A stretch of DNA of 40,495 nt, taken from IMG/VR virus record IMGVR_UViG_3300030382_002979, positions 1 through 40,495 of that record. One strand, written 5' to 3'. The notes beneath the pieces are model-generated. The model saw only the letters and a program-made list of their open reading frames with translations, was not told where the DNA came from and searched no databases. This document shows, piece by piece, positions 8,532 to 18,700 of this stretch. The stretch comes from a virus. The stretch's first letter is position 1; every line of letters starts with the position of its first letter. A program made the translations under genes and the position numbers.

Positions 8532-9299
8532 ATGGCAGAGTTTGCTGAATCTTGCTGCTGTTCGCCTACAGGCATCACTGGAATGCCCGGTGGTATCCAT
8601 CCCGACCACATCAATACGGCATTTGTGGATGCCATGCCACTAGGGTCAGGAGATTGGGTCACAAGGACACAGCCTATAACATTTGCTCCGGTTCACATCA
8701 TCGGCGGTAGTGTATCTTACTATGCAAAGTTTCCTGGTGCAGGAGACCCGATTCCTGAAGCATACACAAATCAGGCCGATACACTCCTATACGCCTATAC
8801 CCCACTAAACGTTTCGTTATTTACTATCGACGGTTTTACTTGGGACGCAGAAAACTACGGCGGTTTCATAAAGCCAGATAATGATGACGCAGAAGCGCGC
8901 GGCGACTCACGCCAATACATCTGGACAGGTTGTCTGAATCCTGGAGGTGTTCCCTCCTTAAATTTACCCTCTCATTTGTGGGGTTACTTCTGTGATGGGG
9001 GCGTTCATATAGAAATTCAATGTGCCGCTTCTGTGACAGTTGGTGCGCGAGTCTGCCTTCAATACGTAGACCGTGTAAATTTCGGGCCTGCTTACGCCTC
9101 TCCTACAACTAACAACAAAACACGTTGGGCTTGCATGAACCCCGGCGAGGACTTCTTAGATGGGTTTTATGGTGGGACAGTTGACGACCCTGGTCCCTCG
9201 GGGAGCGAATCTGAGCCATCTGAGTCAATAGATTCCTCATCTCTGGACATAAGTTCCGATGGGTCATTCGGCAGTGGTGAATCTTGGACTCTTTTCTAA
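8532..9299 (+). CDS. Virion-associated protein with acidic Ser-rich tail
   Basis: Not recognised. It has 255 aa. The N-terminus contains three consecutive cysteines (ESCCCSP). The middle is beta-rich and aromatic. The last 40 residues are a Ser/Glu/Asp-rich low-complexity linker (SGSESEPSESIDSSSLD) ending in WTLF, like a flexible tether with a terminal docking peptide. The segment near residues 157-182 (GGVHIEIQ...LQYVD) matches the pattern of the preceding protein. Four bases separate the two genes and three separate it from the large tail gene. A tail, neck or decoration role is inferred from position only. Confidence 0.58.
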   Translation: MAEFAESCCCSPTGITGMPGGIHPDHINTAFVDAMPLGSGDWVTRTQPITFAPVHIIGGSVSYYAKFPGAGDPIPEAYTNQADTLLYAYTPLNVSLFTIDGFTWDAENYGGFIKPDNDDAEARGDSRQYIWTGCLNPGGVPSLNLPSHLWGYFCDGGVHIEIQCAASVTVGARVCLQYVDRVNFGPAYASPTTNNKTRWACMNPGEDFLDGFYGGTVDDPGPSGSESEPSESIDSSSLDISSDGSFGSGESWTLF

Positions 9300-9302
9300 A
9301 GA

Positions 9303-12300
9303 ATGCCTAAATCCTTACGTTTCGATAATCTTCCGATGGACCGACGTACTGCGGGAGTTACCCGCAAGCTACAACCAGGTGGTACGCCGCTAACGGGACC
9401 GTCAGGGCTATCTTCTGTCTTCGAGAAGCGTGACGTAGACCCGAACGCTCCACTCTTTGCTCGGCGTACTGGTACTCAACGCCTAACTAACGACATACCC
9501 AATATCCCCGGCCTCCATCAGGCTACCGTAAATGGCGGAAAACTTCAGGTAGCCCATGACTTTCTAACTGGCGGAGAGCTTGCCTCAACTGCTGCTGGTG
9601 CAGACGCGAGATGGACATTTATCTGCACTATAAAAGTAACTGCGCCGACAGACACAACACAAGATACTTACTATCCTATAGCTTCTTTTAATGGAGCGCA
9701 TCTCTATATGAAATGGGATGTCTCAGATACCGGCAACGAGATGAAACTCCATTGCGAAGATGCTGACGGAACGCATACTAATACAATTAGCCCGGATAAT
9801 AATTCCGCCTCCGACGCTGGCGAAGGAAACTATCACGTTGCGTTTGCACGCTCTGCCGCTACCAGTCACAAGATTGCATGTGCAAAAGCGGAGTCAACTA
9901 CTACTTCGGATTTCAATTTTAATGTAACCACAGATGCCGTCTTCGAGAATACAAATGGCCAACTAGAACTCCTCGGCCTTGGCCGTTCCGGTGGTCCTTC
10001 TGCCTTTAACGATAGTGTCGTACTAGCAAATGCTACGCTCTGGAAAGGGGCTTTGGGCAAAGATGACATGCAAACGTTGGCAGGAGATACAACGCCTCCG
10101 ACCGACGGCGCTGGAGTGGCATCTAACCCCTTGCTCTGGCATCAAATCTTTAAGGATGGAGGCGATTACCATTCTCACATAAATACAAATGCTGACCCGG
10201 ACGAAACCTATTACGACTATCTAATCCCGACGACTCCCTTCGAGTCTGACGACCAAATCCATTTCGCAGGTCGCGGTATTGCAGAACTACCCTTCTATAC
10301 CGACTTCGATGACTACTACTACACACCACAGTCGTCGTCTGCTCGGGTCGAATGGCACTTCTATACAAAGTTCACGACCCCGCATCGCTTCATTGAGCCA
10401 GCGGCATCTACCGATAACGCGCATGTCATCTTTGACTTTCAGGATATATGCAAACTATCTATCCGTCGAATTGACAATGGCAGTATTCAATACAGATTGA
10501 CTGGAGCCTACGCCAATGGTGGGTTACTACATGACACAACCAACCTAAGCCCCGGTACAGAGTACGAGGTACACGTTGGGCGCGACGAAGCCAACTACTA
10601 CATCCGACTTAAAGGCGGGTCGAAACTTTCCGACACAGCGAACTTCCCTGCTCTTTACGACTATACAACAACGTTATCCTATATCCTTGGCGACAACATC
10701 AGCCAGGAAGCTCCCTTACCTTTCGATGGAAAAATCACGTCGATAGGCTTCTGGAATACTTCTGATGACCAAATAATTAACCCGGCATCTAGTGCTGTAT
10801 TCTATTATGATGCCGCTTCTATCTACGGAACCGAATTACGCGACCGTGGCAACCGCGCATTAACTGCTTACCTAGGCACACGATTGCCCTACGCGCCACC
10901 TACCTATAAAGAGGGGCCGATTCAAGAGGGGTCTTACGTAGCTGCAACTGGTGGTTACTACATGACATCTTTCTTACCTGCGCCTGGTTATAGTGGTTCT
11001 GTAAAAACAGCTATCACTAAGGACGCTGTTGTCCAACGTATCGGCAATTCCGCTTTCTTAGTCAGTAACGGGTCAATCTATTTTATTAACGATGAAGATA
11101 ACACCTTCCGTCCGCTGGGTGTTCCGCGTCCCTCAAGTAAGGTTTCGTGTAATGCAACAGGTGTCGGTAATATCGACGGCGCAGTCCGCTACGCCTATCG
11201 TTACGTAACCAAAGAAGGTAATACTGGTCCGCCCTATCCGCTTGACGCGGTTTCGAGTCCTGGGGGTCAGCGCGTTATTCTAGGCGCTCAAGCCTACGGC
11301 TTACCTGGTGATTCCCCCTTCGCGTCTTCCTGGTTGCGTTGTGAAGGAACCGATGTCGGAAGGGGCGATGGCGCATCTGGAACCGATACTAACGAATGGG
11401 CTGCAATCTACGACACGCAAAATATAGCAGTTACCCCAGCGCGAATTCTTTACGGCGACACAAACACTTATGCGCCGTCTGGTTTGACAAGCGAGATTTC
11501 ATTTCGGTTACCTAATAAAGGTCGCGTTAAAGAAAGAATCTTTGAGCAAGGTGTCACACAACCGACGACAGCCGACCATGAGATTATCGCAACAATGATG
11601 AATGGGCATCAATTAAAGGGCTGTTTTAAGGAGGCATCGGAGCATACTTGCATGGTAGCCTTTAAGTACGATGCGTCCAAGCAACAGCAAACTTTGGCCT
11701 ACGTTGGCCCACAAGAATCGAAGTATAAAACTGCGCGTACCCATTATCGCGGCGGTCCTTTCCATCTTTCGATTGGGCCTTCTAAGGTAGCCAACTTCAA
11801 TTGGGGTTCTTCGGATGGTGGCTATGAAGACGGCAATAGGGCTATCACGTTATGTCGGTCGAATAACGGGCGCGACAATTCTTATAAAGCAACAAGTTGG
11901 GATTATCCATTCGAGGATGGACATCAATACGTCGTTGTTTGTCGTAAGGGTAGAGCATTAGCGACTAATAATGTAGGTAATGATGCAATCATACATATCT
12001 GGGACGAGCAATACCACGAGTCAACCGACGCGAAGTACGGTGAAACGAATAAGAATGGTTGGACTAAGTGGGCAGAGATAGATGGAGTTGCCTCCGGAAC
12101 TAAAAACGCAATTTCGAGCGGCTTCTGGGGTAGCTTTAGCTATACCGGCAATGGTGGTAAGCCACACGTACCGATGTTTGGTATGTCTAATTACGCCGGT
12201 ACTGGTGGCCTGAACTGTTGTCGAACGTATACCCGCGCTTCACCAGGCGCAGCCCTTACGTACGGTACAGGCGCAAGAAACTTCAAGTCGGACAGTGACC

Positions 12301-14957
12301 AAAAGGGTGTGCTATACCATGCACGTTGGTGGAAGACAGACTTTGGTCCCGGTGAACAAGCTCTAAATGTTTTGAATCCTGGTTTAGACGGCCAGACTGG
12401 AATCTTTGAGCGTTACGGATGCGATGTAGGTACTTTGACAAATAGCATTAACATGGATATTGCGTTCTGTGTTGATGCGTATCAAGACCAACAATCGTCA
12501 GCGTGGTGTCGAGTACAAGGCATAAAGTCCGTTAAGTTTAAGCATAAGTTTAGGGGCGACCAAGTGCTTGAGGCATTATTCGAGGGCAGTTATCAAACAC
12601 CTATTTTAAACTGGGGATGCGACCCTATTGGGATGAGTAACGGAACACATGATTCAGAGGATGTGCGCGAATCAATTCCTCTAGGTCTATGGTATTCGTC
12701 GCGAAACGAGGGTAGCCTCATTTGTTTCACGGGCGACCAACTGGCTGTTGAAATCGCCACAAAACGCTGGTACTCTGGAGATGACGAAAGCCGTAAAAAA
12801 ACGCTACTCTTCGAGGACTTTATCTCATCGAATGGTGGCCCCCTCAATCTAGCAAACTTTACTTGGGTCACATTCTTTTTCGAGCATCTAGCGAGCTTTG
12901 ACCCTGGTACGTCGACCAATTACATACAGGCTTGGCTACGTCGTGTCTATATCGACGGAACTGAAGTTATCGAACTAACGAGTTCCGCGTGGAACTTTAA
13001 TGGTATGGCAGCGAATGATGTAGACCCCGACGACGGAAATGCGGCGGATTTAACTGCACAATTAATGGCCACTCTTGGTGGTGCAGTCAATATGGATAGT
13101 ACAGAAACGCTAGATATTGCTGAGTTCCGTCTCTGGGATGGCGACCGCTACAAATCAAAGAATAACGGCCCTGGTGTAAACCAGTTCGATTATATGGGCC
13201 AACGTATTCCTCCTACCTATTGGAGTGATATGTGGTATTACCTTCGCTTTGCAAAAGACGATGGCAATAACGAAGACGTATCTACCACAATGGATAATAA
13301 GGGCCAATACTCTGAGACCGGTACTGGTGCGCTAGGTGGTGGCTATCGTATGAAGCAGGGCGACTCGGTTCAGTTAGGACACGGCGCGTCGCTCCAGGAT
13401 AGTGGAGATATCGGTAGTAATGGCAACACAACAACAGAAAATTTTGTTCCCTTCCCTAGCGCCAATCTTCAAGGTATTCGTGGTATTCAAATCTACCGCA
13501 CCCAAGTAGCGCCCTTTTCAGAAATAGACCCAAGCACAGGCGACCCCACCCCATCTGCTCTCGAGGCTTCGATTCGCGCTGTCCGTACTGCGCCCTTTTA
13601 TTACTTAGACGAGATTCCATTAGGAACCGAGTTCTACGAGGATAATACTCCAGATGCACTTCTTGGCGATGCCTTAGACACAACTAAAGCAGAAACAATT
13701 CCAGACCCAGGTGGTGTTGTCGAATGGGAAGGCCGGATTGGAGTTTGGTCTACATCGATACCACGCATCTATTGGTCAAGGTCCGGCGACTACGAATCCT
13801 TTCCAACAGCTTCCAGGCAAGATATCGCGCTACGCGAGTCTGGTCCTGTGACAGCAGCAGTCGAGTTGGCATCGCGCGATGCTCGTCAATCTCGTGTATT
13901 TGTTTGTGGCCAATCTTGGGCCGCTTTCATCGACGGAAATCCCACCCAGCCGCAGATGAACAGCATCGGAGGCGGGGTAGGCGCAAGCACGAGCCGCACG
14001 TTGGTCACATCGAATGGAATCGCCTACGCCTATAACGGCTCATTATGGGCAGTTACTGGAGACGGCCAGGTCGCTGATATAGGTAAACCTGTACAAGACC
14101 TCTTGCCTCCTACTGACAACGCACGTCTATCGATTTCTTCTGTTCTAGCATCCTTATTCGTAATCGATGAGCGCACCGAAACTGGGACAGGCGACGATAC
14201 TGGTCTCTGTCTTCGGTTCCATTTCCCATCGAAAGAATGGTTCGTGGAAGACCGCGCGGCGATGTCCCTAACAGATATTGACGGGGTTGATACTTGGGTA
14301 CATAAATCCGGCTGGGCTTCCCAAGGAAGCACGAACTTCGGTGACGACGTAGAATCAGATACACCAACTTCCGTTAGTGTGTCTAGTTTCAATAATGCGA
14401 CTAATACTTTCGTTGTGTCTTCTACGACAGGATTAAAGGTTGGCCAACGTATAACCTTAGTGGGCGACCGTGGGGATGGGTCTACGACTGCGAAACCGGA
14501 CGCGCGTGTAAGGCAAACTATTACTATTCAATCTATAAATAGTGTCACTACCACAATTACAACTAGCGAAGACCTTGACCTAGATGTAAGTACCGGAGGT
14601 TTGAACTATCTCTACACCGCATACCCAGGAATCGGTTACTGGGGAACCATGCTCGATACTGGGCAGTTTAACTTCCAAGGAACTTTGGAGAATATCGATG
14701 TTGGAATTGTCTCAGGAGATAACTGGTGGTCAGCGTTTGACTCTGCGGATTTCGCGCGGAAGCCTACAGACCGTACTGGATTCGATAACGCAGAATCCTT
14801 CCCTACTCATATTGTTGATTCTGTTGGCTCAGGAACAGCAGGACGATGGGGACTCACTAATCGACAGCGCATTGAGCGTATTATTATCTGGGCTAACAAA
14901 CCTGCCGCCGCAGAACTCGCCGAGATGGAACTAAACTACAAAAACACAGCAGGTTAA
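9303..14957 (+). CDS. Giant tail nozzle-like protein with LamG-like domains
   Basis: A protein of 1884 aa. Residues about 1-40 and the last 450 look like a podovirus tail nozzle or tubular protein B: SYVAATGGYY-type segments, YRTQVAPFSEID, WEGRIGVWSTSIPRIYWS, SGDYESFPTA, ESGPVTAAVEL and FVCGQSWAAFIDG follow the beta-propeller pattern of that family. Between them lie several concanavalin/LamG-like beta-sandwich modules (about residues 75-260 and 310-490, and more between 720 and 1330) with repeated phrases of the type TFICTIKV...YHVAFAR and VEWHFYTKF...EVHVGRDE. Such modules usually bind carbohydrates, so the protein may combine the DNA conduit with receptor binding. No separate tail-fibre gene is seen. 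No Shine-Dalgarno site precedes the ATG. Confidence 0.68.
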   Translation: MPKSLRFDNLPMDRRTAGVTRKLQPGGTPLTGPSGLSSVFEKRDVDPNAPLFARRTGTQRLTNDIPNIPGLHQATVNGGKLQVAHDFLTGGELASTAAGADARWTFICTIKVTAPTDTTQDTYYPIASFNGAHLYMKWDVSDTGNEMKLHCEDADGTHTNTISPDNNSASDAGEGNYHVAFARSAATSHKIACAKAESTTTSDFNFNVTTDAVFENTNGQLELLGLGRSGGPSAFNDSVVLANATLWKGALGKDDMQTLAGDTTPPTDGAGVASNPLLWHQIFKDGGDYHSHINTNADPDETYYDYLIPTTPFESDDQIHFAGRGIAELPFYTDFDDYYYTPQSSSARVEWHFYTKFTTPHRFIEPAASTDNAHVIFDFQDICKLSIRRIDNGSIQYRLTGAYANGGLLHDTTNLSPGTEYEVHVGRDEANYYIRLKGGSKLSDTANFPALYDYTTTLSYILGDNISQEAPLPFDGKITSIGFWNTSDDQIINPASSAVFYYDAASIYGTELRDRGNRALTAYLGTRLPYAPPTYKEGPIQEGSYVAATGGYYMTSFLPAPGYSGSVKTAITKDAVVQRIGNSAFLVSNGSIYFINDEDNTFRPLGVPRPSSKVSCNATGVGNIDGAVRYAYRYVTKEGNTGPPYPLDAVSSPGGQRVILGAQAYGLPGDSPFASSWLRCEGTDVGRGDGASGTDTNEWAAIYDTQNIAVTPARILYGDTNTYAPSGLTSEISFRLPNKGRVKERIFEQGVTQPTTADHEIIATMMNGHQLKGCFKEASEHTCMVAFKYDASKQQQTLAYVGPQESKYKTARTHYRGGPFHLSIGPSKVANFNWGSSDGGYEDGNRAITLCRSNNGRDNSYKATSWDYPFEDGHQYVVVCRKGRALATNNVGNDAIIHIWDEQYHESTDAKYGETNKNGWTKWAEIDGVASGTKNAISSGFWGSFSYTGNGGKPHVPMFGMSNYAGTGGLNCCRTYTRASPGAALTYGTGARNFKSDSDQKGVLYHARWWKTDFGPGEQALNVLNPGLDGQTGIFERYGCDVGTLTNSINMDIAFCVDAYQDQQSSAWCRVQGIKSVKFKHKFRGDQVLEALFEGSYQTPILNWGCDPIGMSNGTHDSEDVRESIPLGLWYSSRNEGSLICFTGDQLAVEIATKRWYSGDDESRKKTLLFEDFISSNGGPLNLANFTWVTFFFEHLASFDPGTSTNYIQAWLRRVYIDGTEVIELTSSAWNFNGMAANDVDPDDGNAADLTAQLMATLGGAVNMDSTETLDIAEFRLWDGDRYKSKNNGPGVNQFDYMGQRIPPTYWSDMWYYLRFAKDDGNNEDVSTTMDNKGQYSETGTGALGGGYRMKQGDSVQLGHGASLQDSGDIGSNGNTTTENFVPFPSANLQGIRGIQIYRTQVAPFSEIDPSTGDPTPSALEASIRAVRTAPFYYLDEIPLGTEFYEDNTPDALLGDALDTTKAETIPDPGGVVEWEGRIGVWSTSIPRIYWSRSGDYESFPTASRQDIALRESGPVTAAVELASRDARQSRVFVCGQSWAAFIDGNPTQPQMNSIGGGVGASTSRTLVTSNGIAYAYNGSLWAVTGDGQVADIGKPVQDLLPPTDNARLSISSVLASLFVIDERTETGTGDDTGLCLRFHFPSKEWFVEDRAAMSLTDIDGVDTWVHKSGWASQGSTNFGDDVESDTPTSVSVSSFNNATNTFVVSSTTGLKVGQRITLVGDRGDGSTTAKPDARVRQTITIQSINSVTTTITTSEDLDLDVSTGGLNYLYTAYPGIGYWGTMLDTGQFNFQGTLENIDVGIVSGDNWWSAFDSADFARKPTDRTGFDNAESFPTHIVDSVGSGTAGRWGLTNRQRIERIIIWANKPAAAELAEMELNYKNTAG

Positions 14958-14969
14958 GGAGAAAATAAA

Positions 14970-15731
14970 ATGCCAGCAATTATTGCAGCAGGAGGTTCAA
15001 TCGTTCTTGGAGCGTTTGGAGCCGGACAAGAAGCGAAACGCCAGAAGCGCCTGATGGCGTTAGCGGAGCAACAAAAGAAAGAAGCCCAACTGAGGGGCAG
15101 GCAAACAATCAGTCGTTATCGAGAACAAATGGCTTCACCTGAGCGTATGCGCCGCCTCGCTCTTGGCACAACTGGAGCGATGGCGCGACTACGCACTACT
15201 GCTCTGGAGCAATCTGCTCGTCAGCAAAGAACACAGGACTTAGCAATACGTAAGTCTCTAACGGCGGCAGGCGCACAAGCCCACACACAAATAACAGGAG
15301 GTGGGGCGTTTGGTAACTATCTTCGGTCTGAGGGACAAATTGGAGCTGAGAAACAGCAGGCAACTTCTGCCTATGAGTCTCTCATGAATACAATCGCTTC
15401 GACAGAAGCTAATATGAGCATGCAGTCTAATGCGGAGCAAACTAAACTCGGCGCACAAATGCTTGCAATGAAGTCAGAGTTCCCCGATGCCTGGGGAACA
15501 TTCGCTTCTGGTATGAGCGCATCATTAGGCGCAATGGCTGGACCTCCAACAACTACAACAACGGCCCCAGACGGAACCCAGACAGCAACAACCGGTGATA
15601 TAGAGCAAAGTGGTTGGGGAAAATTAGCCACTGGAGTTGGTGATTGGTTTAAGGGAATGTTCGGTACGGATGAAGAATTCGGAAACATTCATTATCAGCA
15701 AACAAGAATTGGCCCTCCAGGAAGTCAGTAA
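14970..15731 (+). CDS. Internal virion (ejection) protein A-like
   Basis: A 253-aa protein in the T7 gp14-like position, first of three ejection-protein genes. It begins with a small hydrophobic Ala/Gly segment (AAGGSIVLGAFGAG, residues 5-18), then a long Gln/Arg/Ala-rich helical region (20-175) with coiled-coil character, then a Thr/Gly-rich linker and a short C-terminal domain. Family members leave the capsid and form a pore in the outer envelope during DNA entry. A clear Shine-Dalgarno site (AAGGAG) precedes the ATG, unlike the genes upstream. Its stop overlaps the next start (TAATG). Confidence 0.65.
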   Translation: MPAIIAAGGSIVLGAFGAGQEAKRQKRLMALAEQQKKEAQLRGRQTISRYREQMASPERMRRLALGTTGAMARLRTTALEQSARQQRTQDLAIRKSLTAAGAQAHTQITGGGAFGNYLRSEGQIGAEKQQATSAYESLMNTIASTEANMSMQSNAEQTKLGAQMLAMKSEFPDAWGTFASGMSASLGAMAGPPTTTTTAPDGTQTATTGDIEQSGWGKLATGVGDWFKGMFGTDEEFGNIHYQQTRIGPPGSQ

Positions 15732-18700
15732 TGGTTACAAATAATCAAGACCCTACCGAAGACCTATTGGCCAAAGGTGAAGAACTACTAGCTAAAGGCG
15801 ACACAGAAAAAACTACTTCCATTTCTACGCCTAGTTTCCTCGGACGACTCGGTTCTGCTTTCGGTGGCGGCGCGGCGGCTATCTTAGATATTACGCCCGG
15901 TGGCAAGGGAGGCAATATGCAAGCCTACCTTCAGAATCTAACTGCCGACGAGAATCGCTATCATGATGCTATCCAGCAAGACCTGAATAGGTCAGCCCAA
16001 CTCGAGCGGACGATGCTCAGTACGGGTGCTTCAATGATTTCTGAAGCGGCGGGAATAGCATCTCGAGAAGGAATCGCAGATTTAGATAGAGCATCTCGAA
16101 AAGAAATCTCAAGTTTAGATAGAGCATCTCGAAAAGACATCTCAGGTTTAGATAGAGAATCGAGCGAACTAATAGCGAAAAGGAGCAACGAAACACGCCT
16201 AAAAATCGCTAAATTAGAGAAGACTGAGAGGGCGGACCGCGAGGCGCTTGCACAAAAGCAGCTAGACAATGCACTTGCTCTAGAGTTAAGGCAGCAACAC
16301 GGAAGCAGGGGCATGCAGGGAGCTGCTCTTATTAGCGCGTTAGGGCCAAACATAGACCCGGGTATGCGCAAAGTCTTGGAAGACCCTACGAATCCTGATT
16401 TTGATAAGTTTGTCAACTTAGCTGTTAGACAAGTTGGTGTCTTGGCTGGCCCGAATGCACGTAACGTGCTAGGGATAACAGTAGAGTTACAAGCGAAATT
16501 ATCTGAAGAGCGGAGAGCCATCAAGCGAACGTTTCCGAATATGACCGAGGAAGACCTTGTGGCATTAGCATCAAGTCCAGGCGCTTGGAATGAGTTTTAC
16601 AATGACATGCAAACTGCCCTTCAGGATGGTTATGTCGGCTTCAATAATGCAGAGGGGGCGCTGGATGAGCTATTCGGTGCTTACGATTCTGAAATTGGTT
16701 ATTCAGGGGCAGGCCGTAAAGAAGATTTTGGCGCTGCGCTAGAGCGGTATGATGATTGGGTAGAACTTGGTCCAAAGCTAAAAGAAGCAGGAGAGGCTCC
16801 TATCCTCCAAAATGACCTTAACCATGCTGGCCCTTCTGGGAACGCTCGCAAAGCTAACATTTCATATCGTAGGCTTGGAAACCTGCTCGAGGCTAACTTA
16901 ACATCAACTGGAACGAACGATATCAAGACTATGTTCTCGGATGCGGTTGGCAATAGACCCGAGGAAACCTCACTAAATGAAATGTGGACACACCTGGCCG
17001 ACAACCCGAGCCTCTGGAATACTAGCTGGGTTAGGGGAACAGCAGAAGAGCGTCTATTGATTACAAATATCATGAACGACATTGCTAAACTAGACCCGCA
17101 TCTATACGCAGACTTTGCCCAGGAATTCCCTAAGCTAGATGCCTTCAGGGAGTTCATGCACAGTAATGAGTTCACTAATGGTGACCAACTCTTTGATGCA
17201 CTAAAGAAGGCCGTAGTGGAAAACACCGCACCGGCGCAAGGACAGAAGGGGGCGGTTAGTGGAATCATGAGCAATTCCGCACAAGATATTCTTCCCTTTG
17301 TATCTGCTGGGCGCGACTTTGCCGCGATGGGTAAACAAATAGAAGCTAAAGCCGAGGGCTGGGAGGCACAGGCTAATGCACGGACAGACAAAGCGATGGC
17401 TCTCGATGCAGTCACAAGGTCATTCAGACTTCTTGACCTATCTTTACCGGACACTATTGATATCGATAGCATTCAGATGGTTCGACGCAATGGCGTTGAT
17501 GTCGTAGACCCCAGGCAATTCAGAGGTTGGGCTAAAGAAGTAATCGAGGATAAACTTACTTCACTACCCCTCGGAGCGCGAGTTAACCATTTCGAAAGTT
17601 TGCATAAGATACAAGGCGAACTCGACCAGGAACTCAATAACTTAGTACAGTCAGGGAGGTCTAATTCTATCGAGCATATGGTGTTAAGTGATGCCGCTGA
17701 CGAAACCAATAATCGACTACGTAAACAAAGGATTAGCGCCGATGACTTGAGTGCAGACCCTTGGTATAATAGGGAATTGAGTGGGACAGAAGCTGCGGAA
17801 ATAGCAGGTAGTATGGTTGACCTCCGTAGGGCGCGTGAGGCGCAAGCCTTTGAAGGCCAAGGCTTTTACGATATAGTAAGAGCCATACAAACAATAAATC
17901 CCGAAGTAGCGGATATACTCAAGTCGGAAATACAGTTCCACTTAAACATTGGTAGCAACATCTTCACAGCCAAGAAGTCTAAGATAATCCAGTCGGATAA
18001 GTCGATTCACGAATTTTGGGGAGAACCTGGGAAGGCGTTTGGTCCGGGGGAGGGGTCTAAACTAACCGAGGCGTGGAAACGCGAAAAACTACTCGACTGG
18101 TTACTGGCCTCTCGTGAGTCCGTCGTAGACCGTGCTAGTGATTGGGTTACAATGCGAAGAACCCCAGCTCGGGGCCAAACTCGAGACCAGTGGGAAAAAC
18201 GCTATTCCGTTGAAGGACGTAAAAAACTGGGTAAAACCGAACAAAAACCCCAACAGAAGGATTGGCTAACTGCTGGTCTCCCAAAGGCACAAGCAGACCA
18301 AATAAATAAACTTCTTGACCTAATGGCGAAGGAACGCGAGACACTTGTTGGTGAGGGCAATACACCCCCAACGAACCTAACACTTGCACAAATTGGGATG
18401 GGGCAGAATATCCGGAACTTCGACAAAGATGAAGAAAAAGCTCTGGCCAGGAAATTAGGCGCTCGTGCTAATATGCTACCAACTAAGGAAGAAATTGAGC
18501 GAAGGCGGAACCACATAAGCACTAAAGCCTTAGAGTTCCAGAGAATTCATGCTGCTGGAGGTAACGAGCAGTACACCAAACTGCAAGCGAACGACTTATT
18601 CAATCGGTATAACGAGAAAGCAGAGTCTTTAGGTGAGATGCTAAATGACTATCCTGCTACTCAAGGTGTCCTCGAAAGCAATATCCAGGGACCGACCCGA

